A stretch of 64,000 nt of DNA from Trebonia sp036501515 (lineage in GTDB: Bacteria; Actinomycetota; Actinomycetes; Streptosporangiales; Streptosporangiaceae), in the NCBI GenBank assembly GCA_036501515.1, contig DASYAD010000453.1, positions 1-64,000 on the forward strand, written 5' to 3'. The notes beneath the pieces were generated by a model that searched no databases, was not told the DNA's origin, and worked only from the letters and a program-made list of their open reading frames with translations. Position numbers and translations under genes: made by a program. Of the stretch, positions 7,760 through 15,361 are shown in pieces; the first letter of the stretch is position 1, and every line of letters starts with the position of its first letter.

Positions 7760-9175
7760 GTGACGCGGCCGGATTACGCGCAGAAGATTCCCAACAACGT
7801 CGGGCTGGCCGAGGACCGGCGGCTGCAGCGGGCGCTGGAGTCGTGGCAGCCGGACTTCCTGTCGTGGTGGGAGGGCATGGGCCCGACGCTGCCGGTCCAG
7901 GACGTCTACCTGCGCACGGCGATCGACGTGCGCGGCGAGGGGTGGGCGCAGTTCGGCCACGTGCCGATGATCGACTACCGGTGGGGAATCTTCCTGGCTG
8001 ATGCGAACCCGGACAGGAAGATCGCGTTCGGCGCGCACAAGGGCGAGCCGGCCTGGCAGAAGGTGCCGGGGGAGTACCGGGCGGAGCTGCAGCGGCTGAT
8101 CGTGATCCAGGGCGACACCGAGCCCGCGTCGGTGGAGCAGCAGCGCAACCTCGGCGCGACCGCGCCCAGCCTCTACGACCTGCGGAACCTGTTCCAGGTG
8201 AACGTGGAGGAGGGCCGTCACCTGTGGGCGATGGTGTACCTGCTGCACGCCTACTTCGGCCGCGAGGGCCGTGAGGAAGCCGGCGAGCTGCTGCACCGCA
8301 ACTCCGGGTCAACCGACTCGCCGCGGATCCTGGGCGCGTTCAACGAGGAAACCCCGGACTGGCTGTCGTTCTACATGTTCACCTACTTCACCGACCGGGA
8401 CGGCAAGTACCAGCTCGGCACGCTGAAGGAGAGCGCCTTCGACCCGCTCAGCAGGACATGCGAGTTCATGCTGAAGGAAGAAGCCCACCACATGATGGTC
8501 GGCACCACCGGTGTCGACCGGGTGGTGGAGCGCACCGCCCAGGTCATGGCGGAAAACGACACCGACGAGGTAGCCGCCCACGGGGCGATCCCGCTGACGG
8601 TCATCCAGAAGTACCTGAATTTCCACTACAGCGTCTCGCTGGACTTGTTCGGCGGGGAAACCAGCACGAACGTAGCGAACTACTACACGGCCGGGCTCAA
8701 GGGCCGCTGGCTGGAGGAACGCCGCAGGGACGACCACCTGCTGACCGACGACTCGATCATGGTCGACGCGCTCACGGCGGGCGACATCTCCCAGGTCGAG
8801 GTCGCGGCCCTCATCGGGCTGAACACCGACCTGCGGCGGGAGTACATCGCCGACTGCGCCGGCGGCGTCAAGCGGTGGAACCGGATCCTCGAAGAGGCCG
8901 GCCTGCCGCAGCGGCTGTACCTGCCGAACATCGCGTTCAACCGCAAGGTCGGCGCGTTCGCCCCCATCGAGGCCTCGCCGACGGGGGAGAAGCTGTCCCC
9001 GGAGCAGTGGGAGTCGCGCAAGGGAGAGTGGCTGCCGACGGACACCGACAAGACATTCGTCCGGTCGCTGATGCAGCCGGTCTACGAGCGTGGCAAGATC
9101 GCAGCCTGGGTCGCACCCCCCCGCAACGGGATCAACGGCCAGCCGTTCGACTACGACTACGTGCACCTGGCCTAG
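7760..9175 (+). CDS. boxB: Benzoyl-CoA 2,3-epoxidase oxygenase subunit
   Basis: BoxB is the diiron oxygenase component that epoxidises benzoyl-CoA at the 2,3-position, using electrons from the reductase BoxA. The 471-residue product has the expected length and BoxB landmarks (DYRWGIFLADANP, NLFQVNVEEGRHLWAMVYLLHAYFG, LKEEAHHMMVG). The glutamates and histidines for the two irons are visible in EEGRH and EEAHH. A GTG start follows GGAAGAGGG by about ten bases. It lies in an operon with boxC and the CoA ligase. No boxA is present in the window, so the electron donor must be encoded elsewhere or replaced. Confidence 0.95.
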   Translation: MTRPDYAQKIPNNVGLAEDRRLQRALESWQPDFLSWWEGMGPTLPVQDVYLRTAIDVRGEGWAQFGHVPMIDYRWGIFLADANPDRKIAFGAHKGEPAWQKVPGEYRAELQRLIVIQGDTEPASVEQQRNLGATAPSLYDLRNLFQVNVEEGRHLWAMVYLLHAYFGREGREEAGELLHRNSGSTDSPRILGAFNEETPDWLSFYMFTYFTDRDGKYQLGTLKESAFDPLSRTCEFMLKEEAHHMMVGTTGVDRVVERTAQVMAENDTDEVAAHGAIPLTVIQKYLNFHYSVSLDLFGGETSTNVANYYTAGLKGRWLEERRRDDHLLTDDSIMVDALTAGDISQVEVAALIGLNTDLRREYIADCAGGVKRWNRILEEAGLPQRLYLPNIAFNRKVGAFAPIEASPTGEKLSPEQWESRKGEWLPTDTDKTFVRSLMQPVYERGKIAAWVAPPRNGINGQPFDYDYVHLA

Positions 9176-9210
9176 GCCGGACGGCCGAGGCCCGCTAGAA
9201 GGAACGTGCA

Positions 9211-10779
9211 ATGGGGCAGTGGTTCAACGCTAGCGAGTACCTGCTCGACCGGCGGCTGGCCGCCGGAGACGGCGACCGGACGGCCCTGACCGGGCCGGCC
9301 GGCGACTTCAGCTACGCCGCGCTCTGGGAGCGGGTCCGGCGCACCGCCGCCGGCCTGCGCGCGGCCGGCGTCCAGCCGGAGCAGCGCATCCTGATGGTGA
9401 TGGCCGACTCGCCGCACTTCGTGGTCATCTACCTCGCGGCGATGCGTATCGGGGCGATCCCGGTACCGGTCTCGACGATGCTGCGCGGCGACGGCATCGC
9501 CGAGCTGCTGCGCGACTCCCGGGCCCGGTTCCTGGCCGTCAGCCCCGAGTTCGCCGTCGTGGCGGAGTCGGCCGCCCCGGCCGCGCCCGAACTGACCGCG
9601 ATCCTGGCCGAGCGGCCGCTCGCAGAGCCGGTCTCCGCGCTTCCCGTCTACCGCTTCGATGACCTGGCCGCCGCCGCGCCGGACGACAGCGTCTACGACA
9701 CCGGCCCCGACTCGCCCGCCTTCTGGCTCTACACCTCGGGGACCACCGGCACGCCGAAGGCCGCCATGCACCGGCACGGGGCGGTCCAGGTGGTCTGCGA
9801 GACCTACGGGCAGCGGGTACTCGGCATCAGGCCTGACGACCGCTGCCTGTCCGCCGCCAAGGCGTTCTTCGCCTACGGCCTCGGCAACTCGGTGCTGTTC
9901 CCGCTGTCGGCTGGCGGGGGCAGCGTACTGCTGCCGTCCGCGTCGCGCCCGGACCTGATCGCGGAGACCGCCGCCAAGCACGGCGCGACCCTGTTCTTCG
10001 GCGGGCCGACGTTCTTTGCCAACATGATCCGCGCCCAGCTTCCGCCGGACGCGCTGAGCGGGGTCCGGCTGGCCGCCTCGGCCGGCGAGGCGCTGCCCGC
10101 CGCGCTGTACAACCGCTGGACCGCGCACTTCGGCATCGACATCATCGATGGCATCGGGATGACCGAGATGCTGCATATCTTCCTGTCCAACCCGCCCGGC
10201 GCGGTCCGCCCGGGCACCACCGGCGTCGCCGTGCCCGGCTACGACCTCAAGCTGGTCGACGAGGACACCGGCCGCGTAGTCGACGGGGCGGGCCAGCCCG
10301 GGACCCTGTTCGTCCGCGGCGCGTCCACCGCGACCGGCTACTGGGCCAGGTACGACGCCTCCCGGCTGGTGTTCCAGGGCGAGTGGCTGCGCACCGGCGA
10401 CACCTATGTCCGCGACGCTGACGGCTACTACGAGTGCCTCGGGCGGACCGGGGACATGATCAAGGCGTCCGGCATCTGGGTTTCGCCGATGGAGGTCGAG
10501 GCGAGGCTGCTCGCGCACCCGGCGGTGGGCCAGGCCGTCGTCGTCGCCGCACCCGACTCCGACAACCTGGAAAAGCCGGTCGCCTACGTCGTCCTGGTCC
10601 CTGGTGCGACGGTGACGGAAGCCGAGCTGATCGAGCACTGCCGCGAGGGGCTGCCGTCGTTCAAGCGCCCGCGCGCGGTCGTCTTCACCGACGCGTTCCC
10701 GACCACCGCGACCGGGAAGATCCGCCGGGTGGAGCTGCGCACGATGGCGGCCAGCGTGCTGCGGCCGGGTGAAGCCTGA
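9211..10779 (+). CDS. Benzoate-CoA ligase family protein
   Basis: AMP-forming acyl-CoA ligase of 522 residues that should activate benzoate or a substituted benzoate to its CoA thioester, the entry step of the box pathway. The ATP-binding P-loop reads YTSGTTGTPKA, the adenylate-binding motif IDGIGMTEM, the hinge LRTGDTY, and the C-terminal catalytic Lys lies in TATGKIRR. FAYGLGNSVLFPLSAGG is the segment characteristic of benzoate/4-hydroxybenzoate-CoA ligases. AAGGA precedes the ATG. The stop overlaps the next start (TGATG). Ring substitution preference cannot be read from sequence. Confidence 0.92.
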   Translation: MGQWFNASEYLLDRRLAAGDGDRTALTGPAGDFSYAALWERVRRTAAGLRAAGVQPEQRILMVMADSPHFVVIYLAAMRIGAIPVPVSTMLRGDGIAELLRDSRARFLAVSPEFAVVAESAAPAAPELTAILAERPLAEPVSALPVYRFDDLAAAAPDDSVYDTGPDSPAFWLYTSGTTGTPKAAMHRHGAVQVVCETYGQRVLGIRPDDRCLSAAKAFFAYGLGNSVLFPLSAGGGSVLLPSASRPDLIAETAAKHGATLFFGGPTFFANMIRAQLPPDALSGVRLAASAGEALPAALYNRWTAHFGIDIIDGIGMTEMLHIFLSNPPGAVRPGTTGVAVPGYDLKLVDEDTGRVVDGAGQPGTLFVRGASTATGYWARYDASRLVFQGEWLRTGDTYVRDADGYYECLGRTGDMIKASGIWVSPMEVEARLLAHPAVGQAVVVAAPDSDNLEKPVAYVVLVPGATVTEAELIEHCREGLPSFKRPRAVVFTDAFPTTATGKIRRVELRTMAASVLRPGEA

Positions 10780-11636
10780 TGCTCGACGGCTTCCCGCTGG
10801 TCGACGTCCATCTGCACGCGGCAGGCAAGGCCACGCTCAAGCTGCCCTGGGACACCTGGATCCAGGGGTTCGCGGGTGACGTGATCGACCGGCTCTACGA
10901 CAAGTCCGGCCGGGTCGTCCCAGCCGAGTTCGACGCCATGCTGGCCGCCGAAGGGGTCGACACCGCGCTGCTGATGTGCGAGTACTCGCCCAAGGTGACC
11001 GGGACGCAGGCCATCGAGGACATGCTGCCGATCGCGGCCGCCGCGCCGGACCGCATCAAGGTCATCGGCAGCGTCAACCCGCACCTGCACTACCCGGTCG
11101 ACGACGAGGTCCGCCGCCAGCTCGCACTCGGCGCGGTGGCGCTGAAGATCCACCCGGTGCACGCGGGCGCCGCCGCCAACGACCGGATGCTCTACCCCGC
11201 CTACGAGGCGTGCCAGGCGGCGGGTATCCCGGTGGTCGTCCATTGCGGCACCTCGACGTTTCCTGGCTCGTCCAACGCCTTCGGCGACCCGGTGGTGCTC
11301 GACGACGTGCTGCGCGACTTCCGCTCGCTCACCCTGGTCCTGGCGCACGGCGGCCGCGGCTGGTGGTACGACGCGGCCGCGTTCCTGGCCTTGTCGCACG
11401 ACCGGGTCTGGATCGAGCTGTCCGGACTGCCGCCGTCCCGGCTGAAGGACTACTACGCGCGGCAGAACTGGCGCCGGCTGACCAGGCGGATGATCTTCGG
11501 CACCGACTGGCCGGGGATCCCTGGCATCGCCGCCAACGCCCGCGCGGTCGCCCGGCTGATGCCGGACGAAGACACCGTCGCGGCGGTCCTGGCCGGCAAC
11601 GCCCAGCGCGTCTACAACCTCAAGGCCCCCGCGTGA
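10779..11636 (+). CDS. Amidohydrolase_2 family protein in the box operon
   Basis: A 285-residue TIM-barrel protein of the ACMSD / gamma-resorcylate decarboxylase superfamily branch. The metal ligands are visible as DVHLHAAG near the N-terminus, His in IHPVH and VVHCG, VLAHGG, and the late Asp in FGTDWPG. Members decarboxylate aromatic acids or hydrolyse ring-cleavage products. Tight coupling to the benzoate-CoA ligase (one-base overlap) implies a job in the same route, for example making a benzoate from a carboxylated precursor, or acting on a BoxC product. That is inference; such a gene is not part of the classical box set. Confidence 0.8.
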   Translation: MLDGFPLVDVHLHAAGKATLKLPWDTWIQGFAGDVIDRLYDKSGRVVPAEFDAMLAAEGVDTALLMCEYSPKVTGTQAIEDMLPIAAAAPDRIKVIGSVNPHLHYPVDDEVRRQLALGAVALKIHPVHAGAAANDRMLYPAYEACQAAGIPVVVHCGTSTFPGSSNAFGDPVVLDDVLRDFRSLTLVLAHGGRGWWYDAAAFLALSHDRVWIELSGLPPSRLKDYYARQNWRRLTRRMIFGTDWPGIPGIAANARAVARLMPDEDTVAAVLAGNAQRVYNLKAPA

Positions 11637-11702
11637 CCCGCATTCCCCGTCACTCGCACGGCCCGCGCCCGACCCGTGCTCCCCGCCACCCGCACGGCCC
11701 CC
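11634..11702 (+). repeat. 36-bp-period direct repeat beginning at a stop codon
   Basis: Starting on the TGA of the amidohydrolase, ACCCGCATTCCCCGTCAC recurs 36 bp later as ACCCGTGCTCCCCGCCAC, followed in both by CGCACGGCCC. Two copies; non-coding. It belongs to the group of tandem repeats anchored at stop codons. Confidence 0.65.
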
Positions 11703-11737
11703 GCGGGCTGAGGTCGCCGGGCGCGTTCGGCATCATG

Positions 11738-11792
11738 GTGGATCGTTAGGAGGGCCCTAGTGCTCCCAACGATCCACAATCTTTCTTTCTTT
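11738..11792 (+). terminator. Rho-independent-type terminator after the box operon
   Basis: GTGGATCGTT (11738-11747) pairs perfectly with AACGATCCAC (11768-11777). Four more pairs (GGAG/CTCC) form after one mismatch, leaving a loop of about 10 nt. The pyrimidine run CTTTCTTTCTTT follows. This is the best intrinsic terminator in the window and separates paaX-to-amidohydrolase from the dehydrogenase gene. Confidence 0.7.
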
Positions 11793-11815
11793 ACTGAACG
11801 GAGGCGAGCTCACGC

Positions 11816-11857
11816 ATGAAGGGTTCCGCGCAGATCGTCGAGGCCGGGAACGCATGA
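11816..11857 (+). CDS. Thirteen-residue leader ORF coupled to the dehydrogenase gene
   Basis: ATG at 11816 opens a 13-codon frame (MKGSAQIVEAGNA) whose TGA overlaps the ATG of the dehydrogenase (ATGA). It is a 38-bp imperfect duplication of that gene's own start (MKGAIGIVGAGT), shifted out of frame because 38 is not a multiple of three. GGAGG lies about 11 bases before its ATG and nothing comparable precedes the main ATG, so the leader may deliver ribosomes to the main gene. Translation is not proven. Confidence 0.45.
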   Translation: MKGSAQIVEAGNA

Positions 11858-13488
11858 AGGGTGCTATCGGTATCGTCGGCGCCGGGACGATGGGGGCGGG
11901 CATCGCGCAGGTGGCCGCCGTCGCCGGGCACCGGGTGCTGATCGCCGACGCGGTCCCCGGCGCGGCCGAGCGGGCCGTGCCCGGTATCCGCGACGGGGTC
12001 AGCGCCCAGGTCGCCAAGGGGCGCCTCAGCGTCGACCCCGGCGCCCTCGACCTCGCCGCCGTCGACTCAGCCGACGGGCTGGCGGAGTGCGCGGTGGTCA
12101 TCGAGGCAATCGTGGAGGACCTGGCGGCCAAGCGGGCGCTGTTCGCCGAGCTCGAGGGTGTGGTGGCGGCCGACGCCATGCTGGCGTCCAACACCTCGTC
12201 CCTGTCGCCGACCGCGCTGGCGGCCGGCCTGGTCCGCCCCGGCCGCCTGGTCGGCCTGCACTTCTTTAACCCGGTCCCGGCCATGCGGCTGGTCGAGGTC
12301 ATCTCCGGCCTGGCCACCGATGCGGAAACCGCCGACGCGGCCGCCGCCCTGGCCGTGGCATGGGGCAAGACCGTGGTGCGGTCGACCGCGACCCCGGGAT
12401 TCATCGTCAACCGGATCGCCCGCCCCTTCTACGGCGAAGCGTGGCGGCTGTACGAAGAGCACGCCGCCGTTCCGGAGAATATCGACGCGGTACTGACGGG
12501 GGCCGGCGGCTTCCGCATGGGGCCGTTCGCGCTGATGGACCTCATCGGGCACGACGTGAACGAGGCGGTCACCCGGTCGGTGTGGGCGGCGTTCGGCCAC
12601 GACCCGCGGTTCGCGCCGGCCCTCGCCCAGCGGTCCCTGGTCGAAGCCGGCTGGCTCGGCCGCAAGGCGGGCCGCGGCATCTACCCGGCAGGCGGCGCGC
12701 CCGCCCCGTCGCCTCTCACCGCCGCGCCGGCGCCGGACTCGGTGACCGAGCACGCGTTCAGCGGCGCCGAGCGGGACGGGGCCGACGCGGCCGGGGCCGG
12801 CCGGGACGGAGCCGACCGGGCTGAACGTGCGGGTGCCGTCAGAAAGCAGGCGTCGTCGCCGCTGCGCCCGCTGCTCGACCGGTCCGGCGTCGCCATCATG
12901 CCCGGCGACCGCGACGACGGCGACGCCGGGCTGCCCGACGGCCTCGTCGAGCTGCCGTCGGGAGCGCTGCTTGTCGTCTCCGAGGGCGTGACGGCGACCT
13001 CGCTGTCGGCCGCGTTCGAGCGGCCGGTCATCGTCGTCGACCGGGTGCTCGACCCGGCCGCCGCCACCGCGATCGCCGTGGCCGCCTCCGACGGCTGCCC
13101 GCCCGCCGCCCTGGCGGAGGCCGCGGGGCTGCTCCAGGCGGCCGGCCTCGACGTCTACGCCGTCGACGACACACCGGGGCTCGTCGTCACGCGGACCGTC
13201 GCGATGCTGGCCAACCTCGCGGCCGACGCCCTCGCCTGCCAGGTCGCCAGCGAGCCGGACATCGACACGGCCATGCGGCTGGGCGTGAACTACCCGCTCG
13301 GGCCGCTCGCCTGGGCGCGCCAGTGGGGGACCGGCACGGTGCTGCGCGTCCTCGACAGCCTGGACAACTGGTACCGCGACGGCCGCTACCGGGCCAGCCC
13401 GCTGCTGCGCCGCGCCGCCCTGGCCGCGCGCGCCCCGGCCGGCGGCGGCCTGCTGCCCCGTCAGGGACAGGCCGGGAGCGGGCAGTGA
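11854..13488 (+). CDS. Two-domain 3-hydroxyacyl-CoA dehydrogenase (PaaH type)
   Basis: NAD-dependent oxidation of a 3-hydroxyacyl-CoA to the 3-oxoacyl-CoA, probably 3-hydroxyadipyl-CoA in the lower benzoyl-CoA route. The 544-residue protein has an N-terminal Rossmann domain (GIVGAGTMGAGIAQ, SNTSSLSPT, GLHFFNPVPAMRLVEVI), a first 3HCDH helical domain (FIVNRIARPFYGEA), an Ala/Arg/Asp-rich linker around 285-325, a degenerate middle region, and a second 3HCDH domain (LGVNYPLGPLAWARQWG). This matches PaaH/PaaC-like proteins of about 500 residues plus the linker. It follows a terminator and a short leader ORF. Its stop codon is the first TGA of a 77-bp repeat. Confidence 0.9.
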   Translation: MKGAIGIVGAGTMGAGIAQVAAVAGHRVLIADAVPGAAERAVPGIRDGVSAQVAKGRLSVDPGALDLAAVDSADGLAECAVVIEAIVEDLAAKRALFAELEGVVAADAMLASNTSSLSPTALAAGLVRPGRLVGLHFFNPVPAMRLVEVISGLATDAETADAAAALAVAWGKTVVRSTATPGFIVNRIARPFYGEAWRLYEEHAAVPENIDAVLTGAGGFRMGPFALMDLIGHDVNEAVTRSVWAAFGHDPRFAPALAQRSLVEAGWLGRKAGRGIYPAGGAPAPSPLTAAPAPDSVTEHAFSGAERDGADAAGAGRDGADRAERAGAVRKQASSPLRPLLDRSGVAIMPGDRDDGDAGLPDGLVELPSGALLVVSEGVTATSLSAAFERPVIVVDRVLDPAAATAIAVAASDGCPPAALAEAAGLLQAAGLDVYAVDDTPGLVVTRTVAMLANLAADALACQVASEPDIDTAMRLGVNYPLGPLAWARQWGTGTVLRVLDSLDNWYRDGRYRASPLLRRAALAARAPAGGGLLPRQGQAGSGQ

Positions 13489-13638
13489 GCGAGCTTGCGA
13501 GTGAATCGGTGAGCACTGTGCGTCCGCGAAGGCGGACGCCGAGCGCTAGCGAGGCTTCCGTGTGAGCGAGCTTGCGAGTGAATCGGTAAGCACTGTGCGT
13601 CCGCGAATGCGGACGCCGAGCGCTAGCGAGGCTTCCGT
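13485..13638 (+). repeat. 77-bp element, tandem pair A (chained 26-codon mini-ORFs)
   Basis: Two units, 13485-13561 and 13562-13638, differ at only a few positions. Each begins GTGAGCGAGCTTGCGAG. The TGA of the first GTGA is the stop codon of the dehydrogenase gene. From each GTG a 26-codon frame runs exactly to the TGA of the next unit, so the mini-ORFs are linked by GTGA (and finally ATGA) overlaps. Each unit contains a hairpin CGTCCGC/GCGGACG and ends in GAGGCTTCC, a possible ribosome site for the next start. The chain stops four bases before the hydratase ATG. Confidence 0.9.
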
Positions 13639-13645
13639 ATGAGCC

Positions 13646-14371
13646 ATGGTTGAGGTACGGGTCGAGGGCGCGGTCCGGTGGATCGGCCTGAACCGGCCGG
13701 ATAAGCGCAACGCGATCGACCAGGCGATGGCCGGTGCGCTGGCGGCCGCCCTTGACGAGGCGCGCAGGCAGCCGTGCGTGCTGATCGTGCACTCGGTGAC
13801 CCCCGGCATGTTCGCGGCCGGGGCCGACATCGCCGAACTGCGCGACCGCGACGCCGACGCCGCGCTGCTGGCGATCAACGCGGACCTGTTCGAGAAGCTG
13901 GAAGCGCACCGCTGGCCGACGATCGCCGCGGTGGACGGCGCGGCCCTCGGCGGCGGCTGCGAGCTGGCCCTCGCCTGCGACTTCCGCGTCGCGTCAGAGC
14001 GCGCCTTCTTCGCCCAGCCGGAGCTGTCACTCGGCATCCTGGCGGGAGCGGGCGGCAACTGGCGGCTCGCCCAGGCGGTCGGCCTGCAGACGGCGCGCCG
14101 CATGCTGTACACCGGGGCGCGGCTGTCCGCCGCCGAAGCCGCCGCGGCCGGCCTGGTCGACGAGCTGGCCGCCGACCCGGCGGCGGCGGCCCTGGCCATG
14201 GCGGAGAAGATCGCCCGCCAGTCGTGGCGGGCGCTTGAGCTGACCAAGCTGGCGCTGCGCTCGCAGCGGCCGGCCACCACCACGTTCGACTTGGCGGCGC
14301 AGGCGCTGCTGTTCGGCAGCCAGGACAAGTACGACCGCATGACCGCGTTCCTGAACCGGCCTAAGAAATAG
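13646..14371 (+). CDS. Enoyl-CoA hydratase/isomerase family protein
   Basis: A 241-residue single-domain crotonase. The oxyanion-hole motifs are FAAGADIAEL and DGAALGGGCELALACDF; the catalytic acidic position falls in QPELSLGILAGAGG. It probably hydrates or isomerises 2,3- or 3,4-dehydroadipyl-CoA downstream of BoxC, next to the 3-hydroxyacyl-CoA dehydrogenase (inference from context). It is preceded by two 77-bp repeat units that fill the whole gap from the dehydrogenase. The ATG at 13646 is used because the nearby ATG at 13639 meets a stop after four codons. Confidence 0.9.
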   Translation: MVEVRVEGAVRWIGLNRPDKRNAIDQAMAGALAAALDEARRQPCVLIVHSVTPGMFAAGADIAELRDRDADAALLAINADLFEKLEAHRWPTIAAVDGAALGGGCELALACDFRVASERAFFAQPELSLGILAGAGGNWRLAQAVGLQTARRMLYTGARLSAAEAAAAGLVDELAADPAAAALAMAEKIARQSWRALELTKLALRSQRPATTTFDLAAQALLFGSQDKYDRMTAFLNRPKK

Positions 14372-14426
14372 CTCAGGTCGAAGAGCCGCCTCCGTAACCG
14401 CCGCGGCGGCTGGCGCCGGCGGTCGG

Positions 14427-14849
14427 CTACGTGCGGGCGCGGGCCGAGGCGCCGAGCAGGCCGGCCGCGACGTAGACGGGCGCGCCGGTGATCGCGGCCA
14501 GGTTGAGCGCGTCGCTCGGCCTGGCGTCCACCGTGGCCCCGCCCCGCAGCATGACCTGGGCGTAGAAAATGCCGTCGCGCTCGCTGGTCACCCGCACCGC
14601 CCGCACCTCGGAGCCGGCCGCCGCGACCAGCGACGCCGTGAACTGGTAGGTCATCGGCCGGGGAAACTCCTGGCCCTGCAGGCTGAACGCCAGCGCCGCC
14701 GCCTCGGCGTCGCCGACGCCGATCCGCACTCGCCGGCCGTCGTCGCCGGCCGACGCGGTCAGCTCGATGGAGAACCGCTCTCCCCGGCCGGGCCCGTCCT
14801 CGGTGCCCCGGACCACCCCGGTGATGGTCACCGGCACCAGTTCCGCCAT
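14427..14849 (-). CDS. Bifunctional nuclease family (DUF151) protein
   Basis: A 140-residue protein of the DUF151/BFN family, recognised by the C-terminal signature VDARPSDALNLAAITGAPVYVA and by the central block GRRVRIGVGDAEAAALAF. Plant members have been reported to have nuclease activity; bacterial ones are poorly characterised. It is a single-gene unit transcribed away from the lacI gene and convergent with the enoyl-CoA hydratase gene. Nothing in the neighbourhood suggests a specific role. Confidence 0.85.
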   Translation of the reverse strand: MAELVPVTITGVVRGTEDGPGRGERFSIELTASAGDDGRRVRIGVGDAEAAALAFSLQGQEFPRPMTYQFTASLVAAAGSEVRAVRVTSERDGIFYAQVMLRGGATVDARPSDALNLAAITGAPVYVAAGLLGASARART

Positions 14850-15172
14850 ACCAGGCCGCCTTCCTGGGCGTTTGTCACCTTCAGGGTAAACCAGCGCCGG
14901 CCGTCGCCCGCCCCGGCCCGGTTTTCAGCGGCTTGGCTTGCCGGACCCGGGCACGCCGACCTCACGGCGGCGGTGGGCCGCACGGCGACCCGGGTTGTCA
15001 CCGAGCGCGGGCGTGCCGTTGCGCGACGGGCGCCATCGGCGCGATGCGGCCAGGGCAGGCGCGATGGTGGCATCTGAGTCCTCCTCAAGGCATAGAAACC
15101 TGGACGGGGCGATGGCCATCGCGGTGCTTTGGAATGTAAGCCCGCCGGCCCGGTCGTGCAATACATCGCGGC

Positions 15173-15200
15173 AGTCGAATCGGTTCTCTTTAGTTCGACT
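15173..15200. promoter_or_regulatory. Second, wide-spaced LacI half-site pair
   Basis: AGTCGAA (15173-15179) and TTCGACT (15194-15200) are the same half-sites as the lacI-proximal operator, but separated by 14 bp rather than 4. The left half is followed by the operator-like TCGGTT. It could be an auxiliary or decayed operator. Confidence 0.4.
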
Positions 15201-15329
15201 ACAAGCCATCGCGGTGTGCGCCGCATTCCGGCCCTCAACAGGCTGAATGTCCGTCCCGCACTGATCTTTCGCGGCTCCCAATTGCCGCGAAACACCCTCT
15301 TGCATGCCCGGAGAGCCGTCGTTACCATA

Positions 15330-15347
15330 GTCGAATCGGTTCGACTC
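15330..15347. promoter_or_regulatory. LacI-type operator before lacI
   Basis: AGTCGAATCGGTTCGACT is a palindrome with arms AGTCGAA/TTCGACT around a TCGG centre. It ends 14 bases before the GTG of the LacI-family gene. A near-identical site precedes the transporter operon, so autoregulation by this LacI protein is likely. Confidence 0.7.
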
Positions 15348-15361
15348 AAAGGCGGGCAAAG

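Larger units (their letters stand above)
14850..15361. other. Intergenic region with operators before lacI
   Basis: About 510 bp between the divergent DUF151 and lacI genes without a credible gene. It contains operator-like sequences near 15173-15200 and 15330-15347 and a 9-bp inverted repeat TTTCGCGGC/GCCGCGAAA (15267-15275 and 15284-15292) that may be another protein site. Confidence 0.6.
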
